Assembly (NCBI GenBank): GCA_022800525.1
Contig: JAAWQM010000023.1
Span: 1-42,486 of the forward strand
Length of the DNA: 42,486 bases
Origin: Oscillospiraceae bacterium
GTDB taxonomy: Bacteria; Bacillota; Clostridia; Oscillospirales; Oscillospiraceae
Direction: 5' to 3'
Shown here: positions 31,310 to 40,304 of the stretch, piece after piece
Layout of the letters: the number at the start of each line of letters is the position of its first letter
Position numbering within the stretch: the stretch's first letter is position 1
The notes under the pieces: model-generated
The model's input: only the letters and a program-made list of their open reading frames with translations
What the model was told of the DNA's origin: nothing
Databases searched by the model: none
Made by a program: the position numbers and the translations under genes

Positions 31310-32230
31310 ATGATCTACACCATCACCACCAATCCATCTCTGGACTATACCGTGGAAACGGACCTGATTCCCGGCCAGATCAACCGGACCAGGAGCGAGG
31401 TCATCTATCCCGGCGGCAAGGGGATCAATGTCTCCATCTCCCTCCAGCGTCTGGGCCAGGAGACCAGGGCCCTGGGCTTCGCCGCGGGCCGCATCGGGCA
31501 GACCATCCGGGACCTGCTGGACGACCTGGGCTGCCCCCATACGCTGCTGGAGCTGGAGGGAGGCGGACAGAGCCGCATCAATGTAAAGGTCCTGGGACCC
31601 TCGGAGACGGCAATCAACGGGCGGGGCCCCGACCTGACGGAGGCGGACATGACCCGTCTGCTGGAGCTGCTGCGGGCGGTGGAGCATGACGATGCAGTGG
31701 TCCTCTCCGGCTGGACGCAGAGCATCCCCTTCTATATCTCCATCCTCCAGCAGCTGACGGCCACCGGCTGCATGACGGTGCTGGATTGCAGCGGCGAAGC
31801 GCTGTGGCAGTGCCTGGGCTGCCGCCCCTTCCTGGTCAAGCCCAATGTGGCGGAGCTGGGAGCGCTGTTCGACATGGAGGACCTGGCGCTCAACGAGGCC
31901 GTGGAGCTGGCCCACCAGCTCCAGCACGAAGGAGCGCGAAACGTGCTGGTCTCCATGGGCGGCACAGGCGCGTTCCTGCTGACGGAGGGCCAGGAGCTGT
32001 ATTTCGCCAACGCCTGTATGGGGCAGGCTTACAACACTGTGGGCGCAGGGGATTCCCTGATTGCCGGATTCCTGACGGGCCTGCGGCAGACGGGCGATTT
32101 CTCCGAGGCGCTGCGCCTGGGCGTGGCAGCCGGGAGCGCCACCGCTTTCGACACGTGGCTGGGCACCGGGGAGGAGACCATGCGCCTGCGGGAGCAGGTA
32201 CACGTGGAGAAGACCGCCGCGCCTGTGTGA
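31310..32230 (+). CDS. 1-phosphofructokinase-type PfkB sugar kinase
   Basis: The 306-residue protein resembles FruK/tagatose-6-phosphate kinases: TITTNPSLDYTVE at the start, GGKGINVS for sugar binding, VKPNVAELGALF, and the catalytic TVGAGDSLIAGF (Asp). It would phosphorylate a phosphosugar with ATP. No fructose PTS or fructose repressor gene lies next to it, so I do not fix the substrate or use the symbol fruK. I use ATG at 31310; an upstream extension lacks the family N-terminus. Confidence 0.87.
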   Translation: MIYTITTNPSLDYTVETDLIPGQINRTRSEVIYPGGKGINVSISLQRLGQETRALGFAAGRIGQTIRDLLDDLGCPHTLLELEGGGQSRINVKVLGPSETAINGRGPDLTEADMTRLLELLRAVEHDDAVVLSGWTQSIPFYISILQQLTATGCMTVLDCSGEALWQCLGCRPFLVKPNVAELGALFDMEDLALNEAVELAHQLQHEGARNVLVSMGGTGAFLLTEGQELYFANACMGQAYNTVGAGDSLIAGFLTGLRQTGDFSEALRLGVAAGSATAFDTWLGTGEETMRLREQVHVEKTAAPV

Positions 32231-32294
32231 GAGGGCGCAGGCAAAACGGCAGGGACTATGGACCCGTCCCAGTAAAAACGAACGGCAGACAAGG

Positions 32295-32332
32295 CGCCCC
32301 CTTACGCAGGACGACACCTGCGTAAGGGGGCG
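32295..32332. terminator. Convergent terminator
   Basis: A perfect 16-pair stem, CGCCCCCTTACGCAGG (32295-32310) with CCTGCGTAAGGGGGCG (32317-32332). It sits between the converging kinase and helicase genes. U-tracts are poor on both sides. Confidence 0.65.
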
Positions 32333-32407
32333 TTGTTATGGCGCGGTACGCAAGTCCAGAAGCGGATTGCCCAAGGACGGACCGCCCCATGAGCAGAGCG
32401 CCGGATA

Positions 32408-35400
32408 TCAGTCGAACAGAGTCAGCAGCTCGTCCCTGGACAGATTCAGAATGCCGTTTTCGCCGCCGGCGGTCACGGCATCCAGGAGCGCGGCTTTTCT
32501 GGATTGCAGCTCCAGGATCTTCTCCTCGATGGTGTCCTTGGCGATCAATTTGTAGACCTGAACGCTGGAACGCTGTCCGATCCGGTGCGCACGGTCCGCC
32601 GCCTGATCCTGGGCGGCCGGATTCCACCAGGGGTCGTAGAGAATCACCACGTCCGCGGCTGTCAGGTTCAGCCCTGTGCCGCCGGTCTTCAGCGAAATCA
32701 GGAAAACAGACGCGCCGCCGGCGTTGAAGGATTTTACAAGCTGCGCCCTCTTTTCCTTCGGCGTGGACCCCTGCAATGTGAAGTGGGAGATATGCAGTTC
32801 CTCCAGCCGCGCCCGTATCCGGTCCAGCATGGAGGTAAACTGGGAAAAGAGCAGAATCTGATGCCCGTTTTCCACCATCCCCGCGCACAGCTCAATACAG
32901 GCGTCCAGCTTGCTGGAGGGGCCCTCGTAGTTCTCAAAGCGCAGGCCTGGCGAGCAGCAGATCTGCCGCAGCTCGGTGAGCGCAGCCAGCACCGCTATTT
33001 TCCCGCCGTCTCCTGCTGCGGCCAGGGACGTCCGCGCGGCGGCGCTGGAGGCGAAATAGACCTTCCTCTCCTCATCAGACAGGACGATCCGGCGGACATA
33101 CTCGATTTTCGGCGGCAGCTCCTTCAGAACGTCCTTCTTCATGCGGCGCAGGAGAAAGGGCTGCGCCATGCGCTGCAGCTTGACCAGCGCCTCCTTGTCC
33201 CCGCTTTTGATGGCCGGCTTCTCCAGCTTCTCTACAAACGCGCTGTGAGAAAAGAGGTAGCCCGGCATGAGAAAATCAAAGAGATTCCACAGCTCGCTGA
33301 GCCGGTTCTCAATGGGGGTTCCGGTCAGGACGAAGCGCTGGCGGCAGTCGATCCGCTTCACCGCCTTGGAGACCAGCGCGGACCGGTTTTTGATATGCTG
33401 CCCCTCATCCAGAACGCAGCAGGTGAACCGCAGCGCCGCATACTGCTCGATGTCCTGGCGCAGCAGCTCATAGGATGTGACCCACAGGTCCTTGTCCCCG
33501 TTGGCGGCGATCTGCGTCCTCCGCTCCGCAGCGGGCCCCATAATCAGCGCGTAGGTAAGGGAGGGGGCGAACTTGTCCAGCTCGTCCGCCCAGTTGAGAA
33601 TCAGCGAGGCCGGACAGACCACCAGGCTGGGGCCGTCCCGTTTTGCCGGGTCCATGCTGGCGAGAAACGCGATCATCTGAAGCGTCTTTCCCAGCCCCAT
33701 TTCATCGGCCAGTATACCGCCAAAGCCGTAAGCCTCCAGCATCTTCAGCCATTGGAACCCCACCTTCTGATAGGGCCGCAGGATGCCGTCCAGATCCTCC
33801 GGGAGCGCGTAATCCCCATCTGAGACGGATTTGAAGTTCCGGATCATCTCCCGGAACAGCCTGTCCCGGCTGACCCGCACGTTCTCACTGCCGGACAGCA
33901 GCCCGTCCAGATACGGAGCGCGGAAGGCGGGCAGCCTGACCTGGCCCTTCGCCAGCTCCTTGTTGGAGAGCTGGAGCATGTGCGTCATTTCCGCCAGCGT
34001 CTCGAAGGAGGAGGAGCCGTCCAGCGGCAGGTAGCGCCCGTCCTTCAGCCGGTGGTAGCGTTTCCGCTTCAGCAGGCTCTGATAGAGGGACTCCAGCTCC
34101 TCCGGCGGAAAGCCCCCGGTATCAAAGTCCAGCGTCAGAAGGCCGCCGGACACGGAGAGCCCCAGGGCGGAGCGGGCCGGCTGGACCCGCTTCTCACGCA
34201 GGCGGTCCGTAATAAACACCTCGCCGGCGTCGTGGAAGGCATCCATGTCCGCTGTCAGGAAATTGTAAATTTCGTCATAGCCGGTGAGTATGAAGCAGCT
34301 TCTGGGATCTACCGCGGGGAAATACCGCTCCGCCAGACTCCGCGCCGCCTGCTCTGCCCGCATGTCCCGCTTGACGGCCTTTTTCGGCTGGTCAGAGCAG
34401 TGAAACAGCACATCATGATAACGGAAGTCCAGCCGGAGCGTCAGCGTGTCATCCTCCATGTCAAACCGGAAGACAGGGACGCACTCGTCCGGCAAATACT
34501 CCTGTAGCAGCTGCTCCGGGTCACGGATCGCCACCGCGTCCTGGATCTCCGGCAGCACGCAGCCGCAGAAGGTGGGCAGATCGGCCAGAGACAGCTGCAT
34601 TGTCTCCGTGCCGCCGCGCAGCAGCGGATAGACGTCCTTCCGGAATTTCTCGCTGCACCGAAGAAGCTGCATGGGACCTATGGCATAGAGGCTCTGGGCG
34701 CTGCCGAAAAAGCGCCACTCGCCGGTATCGCCGCCAACGCTCAGCGACAGAGTGGCCAGCTTGCCGTTTCTCTCCAGCGAGAGGGACGTCTCCGGGTCCC
34801 TGACGTCGAGCGCATAGAATTCCTTCCGGTTTTCGGCCGCCACCGCTTCGTCCCGCAGCAGGTCGAACAGCCGGTCAAACGCGCTGCCGGTAAAGGTAAT
34901 CCGGTTTTTCTGATAGCTGGGGAAACGGGCTGTCTCGTAGAAGGAGTATGCGCTGTACTGCATTGTACGCCCGCTCGCGAACTGGTCCAGCAGGATGGAC
35001 AGGAGCGCCTGGGCGCGGCTGTCAAACTGGTCCAGGGCGTGACAAAGGGTGAGGCCCTTTCCATAGCTCACCGTTTCCTGCGTGAGAAAGCTGTCCGCAA
35101 ATTTTTTCACATCCCGGACAACATACAGCTTGTCGGTCCCGACCTGGAACGAGAAGGAGGGATAGGCGTCCCGTCCATTGCCGGGGTAGATGGTGGGGAC
35201 AAGCCGTGCCAGCTTCTCCGGCTCCTGGCGCTGGGGATGAGAAGCCCTGTCCATATAGGTCTTCAGCATACTTCTGGCCCTGGAGTCGCTTTCCGCCGGA
35301 ATATCATCGCCGGTCATATTCGCACAGGCGATCATGGCGGCCGCGATGTGCTTGCAGATCTGTTTATCCGCAAAGCGGGGACACGTGCAATAGATACTGG

Positions 35401-35590
35401 TGCTCTTCTGCGCCGCGACGATGGAGACGTTATAGGAGCTATGTCCCTGTACGCTGCAGGTAACATGCCCGCCGGCGCTTGATGGCACGAACTTAATATT
35501 TCGGACCTGGCCGCGTTTGAAATACTCCAGTCCCCGGGCATAGTCCTTTTGGCTGAAGAGAGATGAAAGCTTATTCTTGTCAAAAAGCAT
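32408..35590 (-). CDS. SWIM-SNF2 family DEAD/DEAH helicase
   Basis: This 1060-residue protein is an SNF2-type ATPase that should remodel protein-DNA or RNA-polymerase complexes. It has a SWIM zinc finger, CTC (68-70) with CKH (79-81), a middle SNF2-associated domain, then the helicase core: DEMGLGKTLQMIAFL (motif I), DEGQHIKN (motif II, with Q in place of the common H), LTGTPIENRLSELW (III), and QAADRAHRIGQ (VI). Start ATG 35590 follows GAGGA. It is a single-gene unit between strong hairpins. Its cellular role, e.g. transcription reset or defence, cannot be told from neighbours. Confidence 0.94.
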   Translation of the reverse strand: MLFDKNKLSSLFSQKDYARGLEYFKRGQVRNIKFVPSSAGGHVTCSVQGHSSYNVSIVAAQKSTSIYCTCPRFADKQICKHIAAAMIACANMTGDDIPAESDSRARSMLKTYMDRASHPQRQEPEKLARLVPTIYPGNGRDAYPSFSFQVGTDKLYVVRDVKKFADSFLTQETVSYGKGLTLCHALDQFDSRAQALLSILLDQFASGRTMQYSAYSFYETARFPSYQKNRITFTGSAFDRLFDLLRDEAVAAENRKEFYALDVRDPETSLSLERNGKLATLSLSVGGDTGEWRFFGSAQSLYAIGPMQLLRCSEKFRKDVYPLLRGGTETMQLSLADLPTFCGCVLPEIQDAVAIRDPEQLLQEYLPDECVPVFRFDMEDDTLTLRLDFRYHDVLFHCSDQPKKAVKRDMRAEQAARSLAERYFPAVDPRSCFILTGYDEIYNFLTADMDAFHDAGEVFITDRLREKRVQPARSALGLSVSGGLLTLDFDTGGFPPEELESLYQSLLKRKRYHRLKDGRYLPLDGSSSFETLAEMTHMLQLSNKELAKGQVRLPAFRAPYLDGLLSGSENVRVSRDRLFREMIRNFKSVSDGDYALPEDLDGILRPYQKVGFQWLKMLEAYGFGGILADEMGLGKTLQMIAFLASMDPAKRDGPSLVVCPASLILNWADELDKFAPSLTYALIMGPAAERRTQIAANGDKDLWVTSYELLRQDIEQYAALRFTCCVLDEGQHIKNRSALVSKAVKRIDCRQRFVLTGTPIENRLSELWNLFDFLMPGYLFSHSAFVEKLEKPAIKSGDKEALVKLQRMAQPFLLRRMKKDVLKELPPKIEYVRRIVLSDEERKVYFASSAAARTSLAAAGDGGKIAVLAALTELRQICCSPGLRFENYEGPSSKLDACIELCAGMVENGHQILLFSQFTSMLDRIRARLEELHISHFTLQGSTPKEKRAQLVKSFNAGGASVFLISLKTGGTGLNLTAADVVILYDPWWNPAAQDQAADRAHRIGQRSSVQVYKLIAKDTIEEKILELQSRKAALLDAVTAGGENGILNLSRDELLTLFD

Positions 35591-35711
35591 GTTTGTTTTC
35601 CTCACTGCTTCTTCTATATATGTGTTCGATGGACAGGCTCTGCTGCTCAGTATAGTGCAAAGCGGGAGGAATTGCAATCAAAAATCTCCATGCCGTCAAT
35701 TTTAACGGCGC

Positions 35712-35752
35712 AAACCCTGCCGGGACGCACTTTGTGCGTCCCGGCAGGGTTT
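35712..35752 (-). terminator. Long perfect hairpin after the PadR operon
   Basis: A 19-pair stem, AAACCCTGCCGGGACGCAC (35712-35730) with GTGCGTCCCGGCAGGGTTT (35734-35752), 28 bases beyond the last gene of the operon. It also insulates the helicase promoter region. Confidence 0.8.
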
Positions 35753-35779
35753 GATTTCCGCATGTTGCGGCCGGAAAAT

Positions 35780-36157
35780 TTATCCCATGGGACCGTCGCG
35801 GTATACTGCGGCTGAAAAGTCACCGGAAAAATCCCGGTATTCCATCCGGAGCGTGTAGATGCCCGCCTCCAGCAATGTGAAATGCGTCGCCAGCTCTTTT
35901 GCCTGACCCATCCGCTTCACCACATTTCCCGCCTGGTCACAAAGGGAAAGGTCCAGTTCTCCGCTGGTTATATTGGATGACATGGAGAATTGGAACTGCT
36001 CGCCCGCCTGCCCGGAAAACGTGACAATGGAGACGCCGCTCTCCGGCTGTGGGCAGGCGTGGCTCATATTCGCCAGGGGAGCAGGCCGGGTGAGCAGCCA
36101 GACCGCGGCGGCGGCAATGACAAGCCCCAGAAGCGCGAGTCCGTATTTTGCTTTCAT
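35780..36157 (-). CDS. Secreted or anchored beta-domain protein of the PadR operon
   Basis: The 125-residue protein has an N-terminal export segment (KYGLALLGLVIAAAAVWLL), then a small beta-rich domain (VSIVTFSGQAGEQFQFSMSS, LEAGIYTLRMEYRDFSGD) like bacterial pre-peptidase or fibronectin-like folds. I use the ATG at 36157 with GGAGG 9 bases before; an ATG at 36166 touches the site. It starts 18 bases after the DUF4097 gene, so it belongs to that operon. Function unknown. Confidence 0.8.
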   Translation of the reverse strand: MKAKYGLALLGLVIAAAAVWLLTRPAPLANMSHACPQPESGVSIVTFSGQAGEQFQFSMSSNITSGELDLSLCDQAGNVVKRMGQAKELATHFTLLEAGIYTLRMEYRDFSGDFSAAVYRDGPMG

Positions 36158-36175
36158 GCGAACCATCCTCCGCTG

Positions 36176-37579
36176 TTACCAAAGATCCAGGTCGCCGCTG
36201 ACCGTCTCCACCTTGATCTCACAGCCGCCGTTGGAGGCGGCCTGCCCGCCCTCCTTGAGGTCGAGGCCGTAGACGATCTTCCCGTCCTGGCGGACCATGT
36301 GGAAGCCGTTGTTGGTCAGCTCGCCGGATACGGTGGCATACTCCAGGGTGAAGCCCATCTCAAGAGGGACGCCCAGGGAAACATCCCCGCTGGTGGTGCT
36401 CACGCCGATGGACTGGGCCGCAGCGTTCTCTACAGTCAGCCAGACGTCGCCGCTGATCGTGGACGCATGCACCTTTTCCGCGTTCTCTTCGAGCGCCAGG
36501 GTGACGTCCCCGGAGGAAGTCTTCACCTTGACGTCTTCGCAGCCGGCGTCCCCGCTAATATAGCCGCTGGTGGTGGAGAGCTCCAGCTCCTCTCCGTAGA
36601 TGCCGTCGATCTGCATCTCTCCGGAGACGGCCTCCAGGTCCGCCTGCTGGACATAGCACCCGGAGAGGAAAATGTCCCCGCTGGCGGAGGACACCTCCAG
36701 CTCCTGCTGCTCCAGGCCGCCCAGACAGACGCCGGCGGAGGTGGTCCTGACCTCCAGCTCCTCCAGGATGCCGTCGGGCACCAGGACTGTCAGCCACTTT
36801 TTGTCCTTTACGCTGCCCAGGCCGGTGCCCTCACGGTAGCGGATGGACAGGGTCCCGCCGTTCTGCTCCAGGCGCATGGCGGTCCGCTCGCTCAGCTCGG
36901 AGCGGGCGTACTCCTGGATCTGGATCTCGTCCCCGCTCCAGCTCTGCACCAGCACTGTCCCGGCTGCCCACTGGATGTTTATGCTGTTGATCGTGCTCCC
37001 GTCAACGGACATGATGCCGCCGGCGTATTCGTAGTCGTACCTGTAGGGCGCGTCCCAGCCGTCATATTCCTCATACCACTCGGCGTAGGGGGCGGCTTCC
37101 TCTGCTACCGCATAATCAAGGGTATCAACGGCCTCACGCTCAGGCTCAGCCATACTACCCGTATCATAATTCCTGACGCGCTGCATCCAGAACCACCGGC
37201 TGACGGCCCCCAGCGCAATCGCGACGGCCAACGTCCACAGGGCGATCTGGGCCGTCCGCCTCCAGTTCCACTTTCTGGGGACCTGATAGGCCCGGGTTCC
37301 GCCGCCTCCGCCCAGCCTTGAGGCGTCCGGATATTCGGGAGGCGTCATGGGAATCTCCTTCAGGGGACGGTAGGCGAGGCCCTCCTCCTCCAGGATACGG
37401 CGGGCGATGGTGTCCACATTCTCCATGCTGGCGACGGCCTGCTCCTCCGCCATGCCCTCCTCCATCCGGTCGGCCAGCATCTCGGCGTAATAGGTCAGAT
37501 GCTGCTCCGCCTGCTCCCCCTTCATCCCGTTCCCCGCCAGAAGGCGGTACAAATCATTCAGAAACCGCGCACGTGTCAT
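36176..37579 (-). CDS. DUF1700-DUF4097 membrane protein
   Basis: The 467-residue protein has an N-terminal DUF1700 helical domain (RARFLNDLYRLLAGNGMKGE...AVASMENVDTIA), a Gly-rich linker, one membrane helix at about 109-130, and an external DUF4097 beta-helix with repeated TTSGDV, SGDI and VSGE turns. Such proteins follow PadR repressors in many Firmicutes and may sense or build something at the cell surface. The ATG at 37579 overlaps the PadR gene by 26 bases, so expression is coupled. Target and ligand are unknown. Confidence 0.9.
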   Translation of the reverse strand: MTRARFLNDLYRLLAGNGMKGEQAEQHLTYYAEMLADRMEEGMAEEQAVASMENVDTIARRILEEEGLAYRPLKEIPMTPPEYPDASRLGGGGGTRAYQVPRKWNWRRTAQIALWTLAVAIALGAVSRWFWMQRVRNYDTGSMAEPEREAVDTLDYAVAEEAAPYAEWYEEYDGWDAPYRYDYEYAGGIMSVDGSTINSINIQWAAGTVLVQSWSGDEIQIQEYARSELSERTAMRLEQNGGTLSIRYREGTGLGSVKDKKWLTVLVPDGILEELEVRTTSAGVCLGGLEQQELEVSSASGDIFLSGCYVQQADLEAVSGEMQIDGIYGEELELSTTSGYISGDAGCEDVKVKTSSGDVTLALEENAEKVHASTISGDVWLTVENAAAQSIGVSTTSGDVSLGVPLEMGFTLEYATVSGELTNNGFHMVRQDGKIVYGLDLKEGGQAASNGGCEIKVETVSGDLDLW

Positions 37580-37892
37580 CTCCGGCACACTCCTTTATCA
37601 AATCATATACTTTCTGGATCTCTGGCCAGCTCGCCAGGAACTGGTCAATGACCATCACGCCCCGGTGCGTGAGGTGGTAGAACTTCCGCAGCCTACTGCC
37701 GTGCTCCACCGAATAGACAGTGAGGCATCCCCCGCTCTCCAGCCGCCGCAGGATGGGGTACAGGGTGGACTCGGAAATCTCAATGCAGCCGGACAGATCC
37801 TTGATAATCTGGTAGCCGTAGGAATCTCCTCGCCGCAGCAGGGACAGGACGCACACATCCAGCAGCCCCCGCTTGAGTTGCGGATCGATCAT
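37554..37892 (-). CDS. PadR-family transcriptional regulator
   Basis: The 112-residue winged-helix protein starts MIDPQLKRGLLDVCVLSLL, with YGYQIIKDL, ESTLYPILRRLESGG and YHLTHRG in the family order. PadR proteins repress their own operons. I use ATG at 37892, since GGGGG lies 7 bases upstream; the ATG at 37898 is too near it. A consensus promoter and the dyad CTATACATCGCATAG (37918-37932) lie upstream. Confidence 0.93.
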   Translation of the reverse strand: MIDPQLKRGLLDVCVLSLLRRGDSYGYQIIKDLSGCIEISESTLYPILRRLESGGCLTVYSVEHGSRLRKFYHLTHRGVMVIDQFLASWPEIQKVYDLIKECAGDDTCAVSE

Positions 37893-37915
37893 GGCCATGC
37901 CCCCTTTCGCATAAT

Positions 37916-37944
37916 ACTATACATCGCATAGCACTTCTTGTCAA
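37916..37944 (-). promoter_or_regulatory. PadR operon promoter and operator
   Basis: On the minus strand, TTGACA (37939-37944), a 17-base spacer and TATAGT (37916-37921). The dyad CTAT-N7-ATAG (37918-37932) overlaps the -10, a fitting PadR binding site. Confidence 0.8.
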
Positions 37945-38260
37945 GAGGTATTCCCGGAAGATTAAGGAATTCTTAAAGACATGCCCCGCGAAGGGTACCG
38001 CCCCGCCGCGGACGGCATAGAATGACGGTGTGGGGACAGAAGCCCGGCGAGGCGGTCATCCTCTTTTCACAGGGGGCCGTATAAAATCCGAGGCTATGTG
38101 GGAGAATGATAGTGGTCCGAGATCGTGGGCGGCTGTCTGGTACACAGTATGCCTAAAGACAGGGGGACTGTCATTGGCCTTCGGCCAGCGTCCGGTCCCG
38201 GTTATGGGCAGCTTCCCTGCCCATGACATCGGACACTTCTTCCGGCGGAGAGTGAACTTT
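37945..38260. other. Gene-free region upstream of mazF
   Basis: I see no gene, and no mazE-type antitoxin, in these 316 bases. They contain an inverted repeat TTAAG-GAATT-CTTAA (37962-37976), a TGGCC-TTC-GGCCA hairpin, and a perfect ATGGGCAG-CTTCC-CTGCCCAT hairpin (38204-38224) about 37 bases before the GTG start. Confidence 0.55.
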
Positions 38261-38626
38261 GTGGATACAAGCGTAAAACGCGGCGACATCTATTATGCCG
38301 ACCTCAGCCCGGTTGTGGGAAGCGAGCAGGGCGGTATGCGTCCCGTGCTGATCGTTCAGAACGATACAGGGAACCGATACAGCCCCACGGTCATCGTGGC
38401 GGCCATCACCAGCCAGACCGGCAAGGCGAAGCTGCCAACCCACATAGAATTGGCAGCGCAAAACTATGGACTTACCCGTGATTCTGTGGTATTATTGGAA
38501 CAGATCCGCACCTTGGATAAGCGCCGTCTGCGGGAAAAGATGGGGCGCGTGGACAAGGAGCTGATGGATAAGATCGACGCGGCCATCGCGGTCAGCTTCG
38601 GCCTGCACAGCGAGCGTCTGGTATAG
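38261..38626 (+). CDS. mazF: MazF/PemK-family mRNA interferase toxin
   Basis: The 121-residue protein is a sequence-specific endoribonuclease of the EndoA/MazF type, with [32 protein letters not shown] (catalytic Arg context), VIVAAITSQ and [17 protein letters not shown]. The start is a GTG at 38261 with GGAG 10 bases before. No antitoxin gene lies next to it; solitary mazF genes are common in Clostridia, where the antitoxin may be elsewhere. The long open frame upstream is not coding. Confidence 0.93.
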   Translation: MDTSVKRGDIYYADLSPVVGSEQGGMRPVLIVQNDTGNRYSPTVIVAAITSQTGKAKLPTHIELAAQNYGLTRDSVVLLEQIRTLDKRRLREKMGRVDKELMDKIDAAIAVSFGLHSERLV

Positions 38627-38754
38627 GCGGAGGTCTGCCGGACCGGCTGCGCGGCGAATCCGTCAGCAGAAGGAAATGCGGGAACCAGGCCCAACGGCGG
38701 CTTGACTGCGCCGCTGGGCCTGCAAAAAACTGCTACATATGAGGATATACCGTC

Positions 38755-39264
38755 ATGAAGCAAAGCAACAAAGTACGCACCTTTCTATGCGGGGTCCTGG
38801 CGGTGGCGGTGCTGACCGCTTTCGCGGCCATGGCCGCCGGCGGCGCAGGCAGCCAGACGGACCCCCTGGTTACGCTCAGCTACCTGACCGGCTCCTTTAC
38901 CGGTCAGATTATGGACAAGGTGGACGGCCTGCTGGCCGGGCGGAACGCCGCTCTGACCAAGGAGCTGACGGACAAGCTCACGCAGCTGCCCGGCGGGGCT
39001 GCCGGGGATTCCTACGCGGTGGTCACCCTGTCCGCCGGACAGACTCTCTCCGGGGAGGCTGGATGTGAGATCATCCTGCGCTCCGGCTCCGCCCGCTGCG
39101 CCGGGACAGGCTCCACCGGGCTGGTGGACGCCACCTCCGGCAGCGGCCTGGGCAATGAGGCCGCGCTGACGGCCAACCACCTCTACCTGATGCCGGAGAG
39201 CCGCAGCATCGTCACGGTGGAGGGAGCCACCCTGCTGGCGCGGGGCGCTTATACCGTAGCATAG
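38755..39264 (+). CDS. Secreted protein of unknown function
   Basis: The 169-residue protein has a signal peptide (FLCGVLAVAVLTAFAAMAAGG) and DPLVTLSYLTGSF just after it. The second half is a small beta domain with GQTLSGEAGCEIILRSGSA, LVDATSG and ALTANHLYLMPESR. This composition recurs in Clostridial hypothetical secreted proteins. GAGG is 12 bases before the ATG. It ends in a terminator at 39311-39362. Confidence 0.8.
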   Translation: MKQSNKVRTFLCGVLAVAVLTAFAAMAAGGAGSQTDPLVTLSYLTGSFTGQIMDKVDGLLAGRNAALTKELTDKLTQLPGGAAGDSYAVVTLSAGQTLSGEAGCEIILRSGSARCAGTGSTGLVDATSGSGLGNEAALTANHLYLMPESRSIVTVEGATLLARGAYTVA

Positions 39265-39310
39265 AAACGGAAAGGGAGCGCCGGCTTATGATATCCGTCC
39301 GTGAGGCGGC

Positions 39311-39362
39311 AGAAAGCAAAGAGACTTGGAGAAGAGGTTTTCTTCCCCCGGTCTCTTTCTTT
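39311..39362 (+). terminator. Terminator of the secreted protein gene
   Basis: AGAAAGCAAAGAGAC (39311-39325) pairs with GTCTCTTTCTTT (39351-39362), leaving T-rich ends. Confidence 0.65.
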
Positions 39363-39447
39363 ATGATCATGCAGATCATACCCATCAGCTTTGCAAACTT
39401 TCCGGACTGCCGGGCGGAGGACGCTTGGGAATACGTTCCTGATAACA

Positions 39448-39484
39448 GCAGCGCCGCAGGGATGGATTCCCCCTGCGGCGCTGC
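39448..39484 (-). terminator. Hairpin downstream of pth
   Basis: GCAGCGCCGCAGG (39448-39460) pairs with CCTGCGGCGCTGC (39472-39484), 13 pairs, shortly after the pth stop. Confidence 0.6.
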
Positions 39485-39516
39485 AATGCGCCGATTGTAT
39501 TTTGTACTGTTTCCGT

Positions 39517-40092
39517 CTAATTATACAGATTCTGCGCCTCGCTGACGCCCTTCTCAATCACGCAGGCGGCGGCATCCACCGCCCGGCCCACGGCCTCGTC
39601 CACAGCCTTTTTCTCCTGGGCGGTAAAATGGCCGATGACCCAGTCGATCATCTCGTGCTCCGGATGAGCGGGCGCGCCCACCCCGACCCGGATGCGGGGA
39701 AACTGGTCCGTCCCCAGGTGGGAGATGATATTTTTCAGCCCGTTGTGTCCCCCCGCGCTGCCGCCCGCCCGGATGCGCAGCTTGCCCAGAGGCAGCGCCA
39801 CGTCGTCGGAAATCACCAGCACATGGTCCGGCGGGATCTTGTAGAACCCGCCGGCCAGCTTCACCGCCTCCCCGCTGAGGTTCATATAGGTCTGCGGCTT
39901 CAGCGCCAGCACACGCTGGCCCCCCAGCCGCACCTCGCCGGTGAGGGCGCGGTAACGCAGCTTGTTGATCTTCACGTTCTCCCGGCGGGCCAGCTCGTCG
40001 GCGGCCATGAAGCCCACGTTGTGCCGGGTGGTCTCATATTCCTTGCCCGGGTTGCCCAGGCAGACCAGCAGCCATTGAAAAGTTGAGGTCAT
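39517..40092 (-). CDS. pth: Peptidyl-tRNA hydrolase
   Basis: The 191-residue enzyme releases tRNA from stalled peptidyl-tRNA. It has the N-terminal GNPGKEYETTRHNVGF (catalytic His and Asn), KPQTYMNLSGEAV, SDDVALPLGKLRIR and GGSAGGHNGLKNI. Length and order are standard. AAGGAGG precedes the ATG. It is monocistronic; its promoter overlaps the divergent promoter of the XRE gene. Confidence 0.97.
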   Translation of the reverse strand: MTSTFQWLLVCLGNPGKEYETTRHNVGFMAADELARRENVKINKLRYRALTGEVRLGGQRVLALKPQTYMNLSGEAVKLAGGFYKIPPDHVLVISDDVALPLGKLRIRAGGSAGGHNGLKNIISHLGTDQFPRIRVGVGAPAHPEHEMIDWVIGHFTAQEKKAVDEAVGRAVDAAACVIEKGVSEAQNLYN

Positions 40093-40131
40093 GACGTTCT
40101 ATCCTCCTTGCAGTTCGTTTTCAGCTCTATG

Positions 40132-40160
40132 ATTATATCCTTCCGGCGGGTTGTTGACAA
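40132..40160 (-). promoter_or_regulatory. pth promoter
   Basis: On the minus strand, TTGTCA (40155-40160), a 17-base spacer and TATAAT (40132-40137). Its -35 is almost the same DNA as the -35 of the divergent promoter. Confidence 0.82.
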
Positions 40161-40182
40161 GAGTCAATTAAGGAATTATACT
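40154..40182 (+). promoter_or_regulatory. Promoter of the membrane XRE regulator
   Basis: TTGACA (40154-40159), a 17-base spacer and TATACT (40177-40182). The dyad TTGAC-AAGA-GTCAA (40154-40167) covers both -35 boxes and could be an operator. Confidence 0.85.
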
Positions 40183-40304
40183 GAACGTAGTGATTTCGAC
40201 TGTTTTTTTACCGTGTAAACCGCCGGTTAGCAGAAAAATCCGCTCTGGTTGGTGGTGGAACCGCTTCAAACAGGCTATGCTGGAGGGGAAAGGAGGCGGC
40301 ACAT

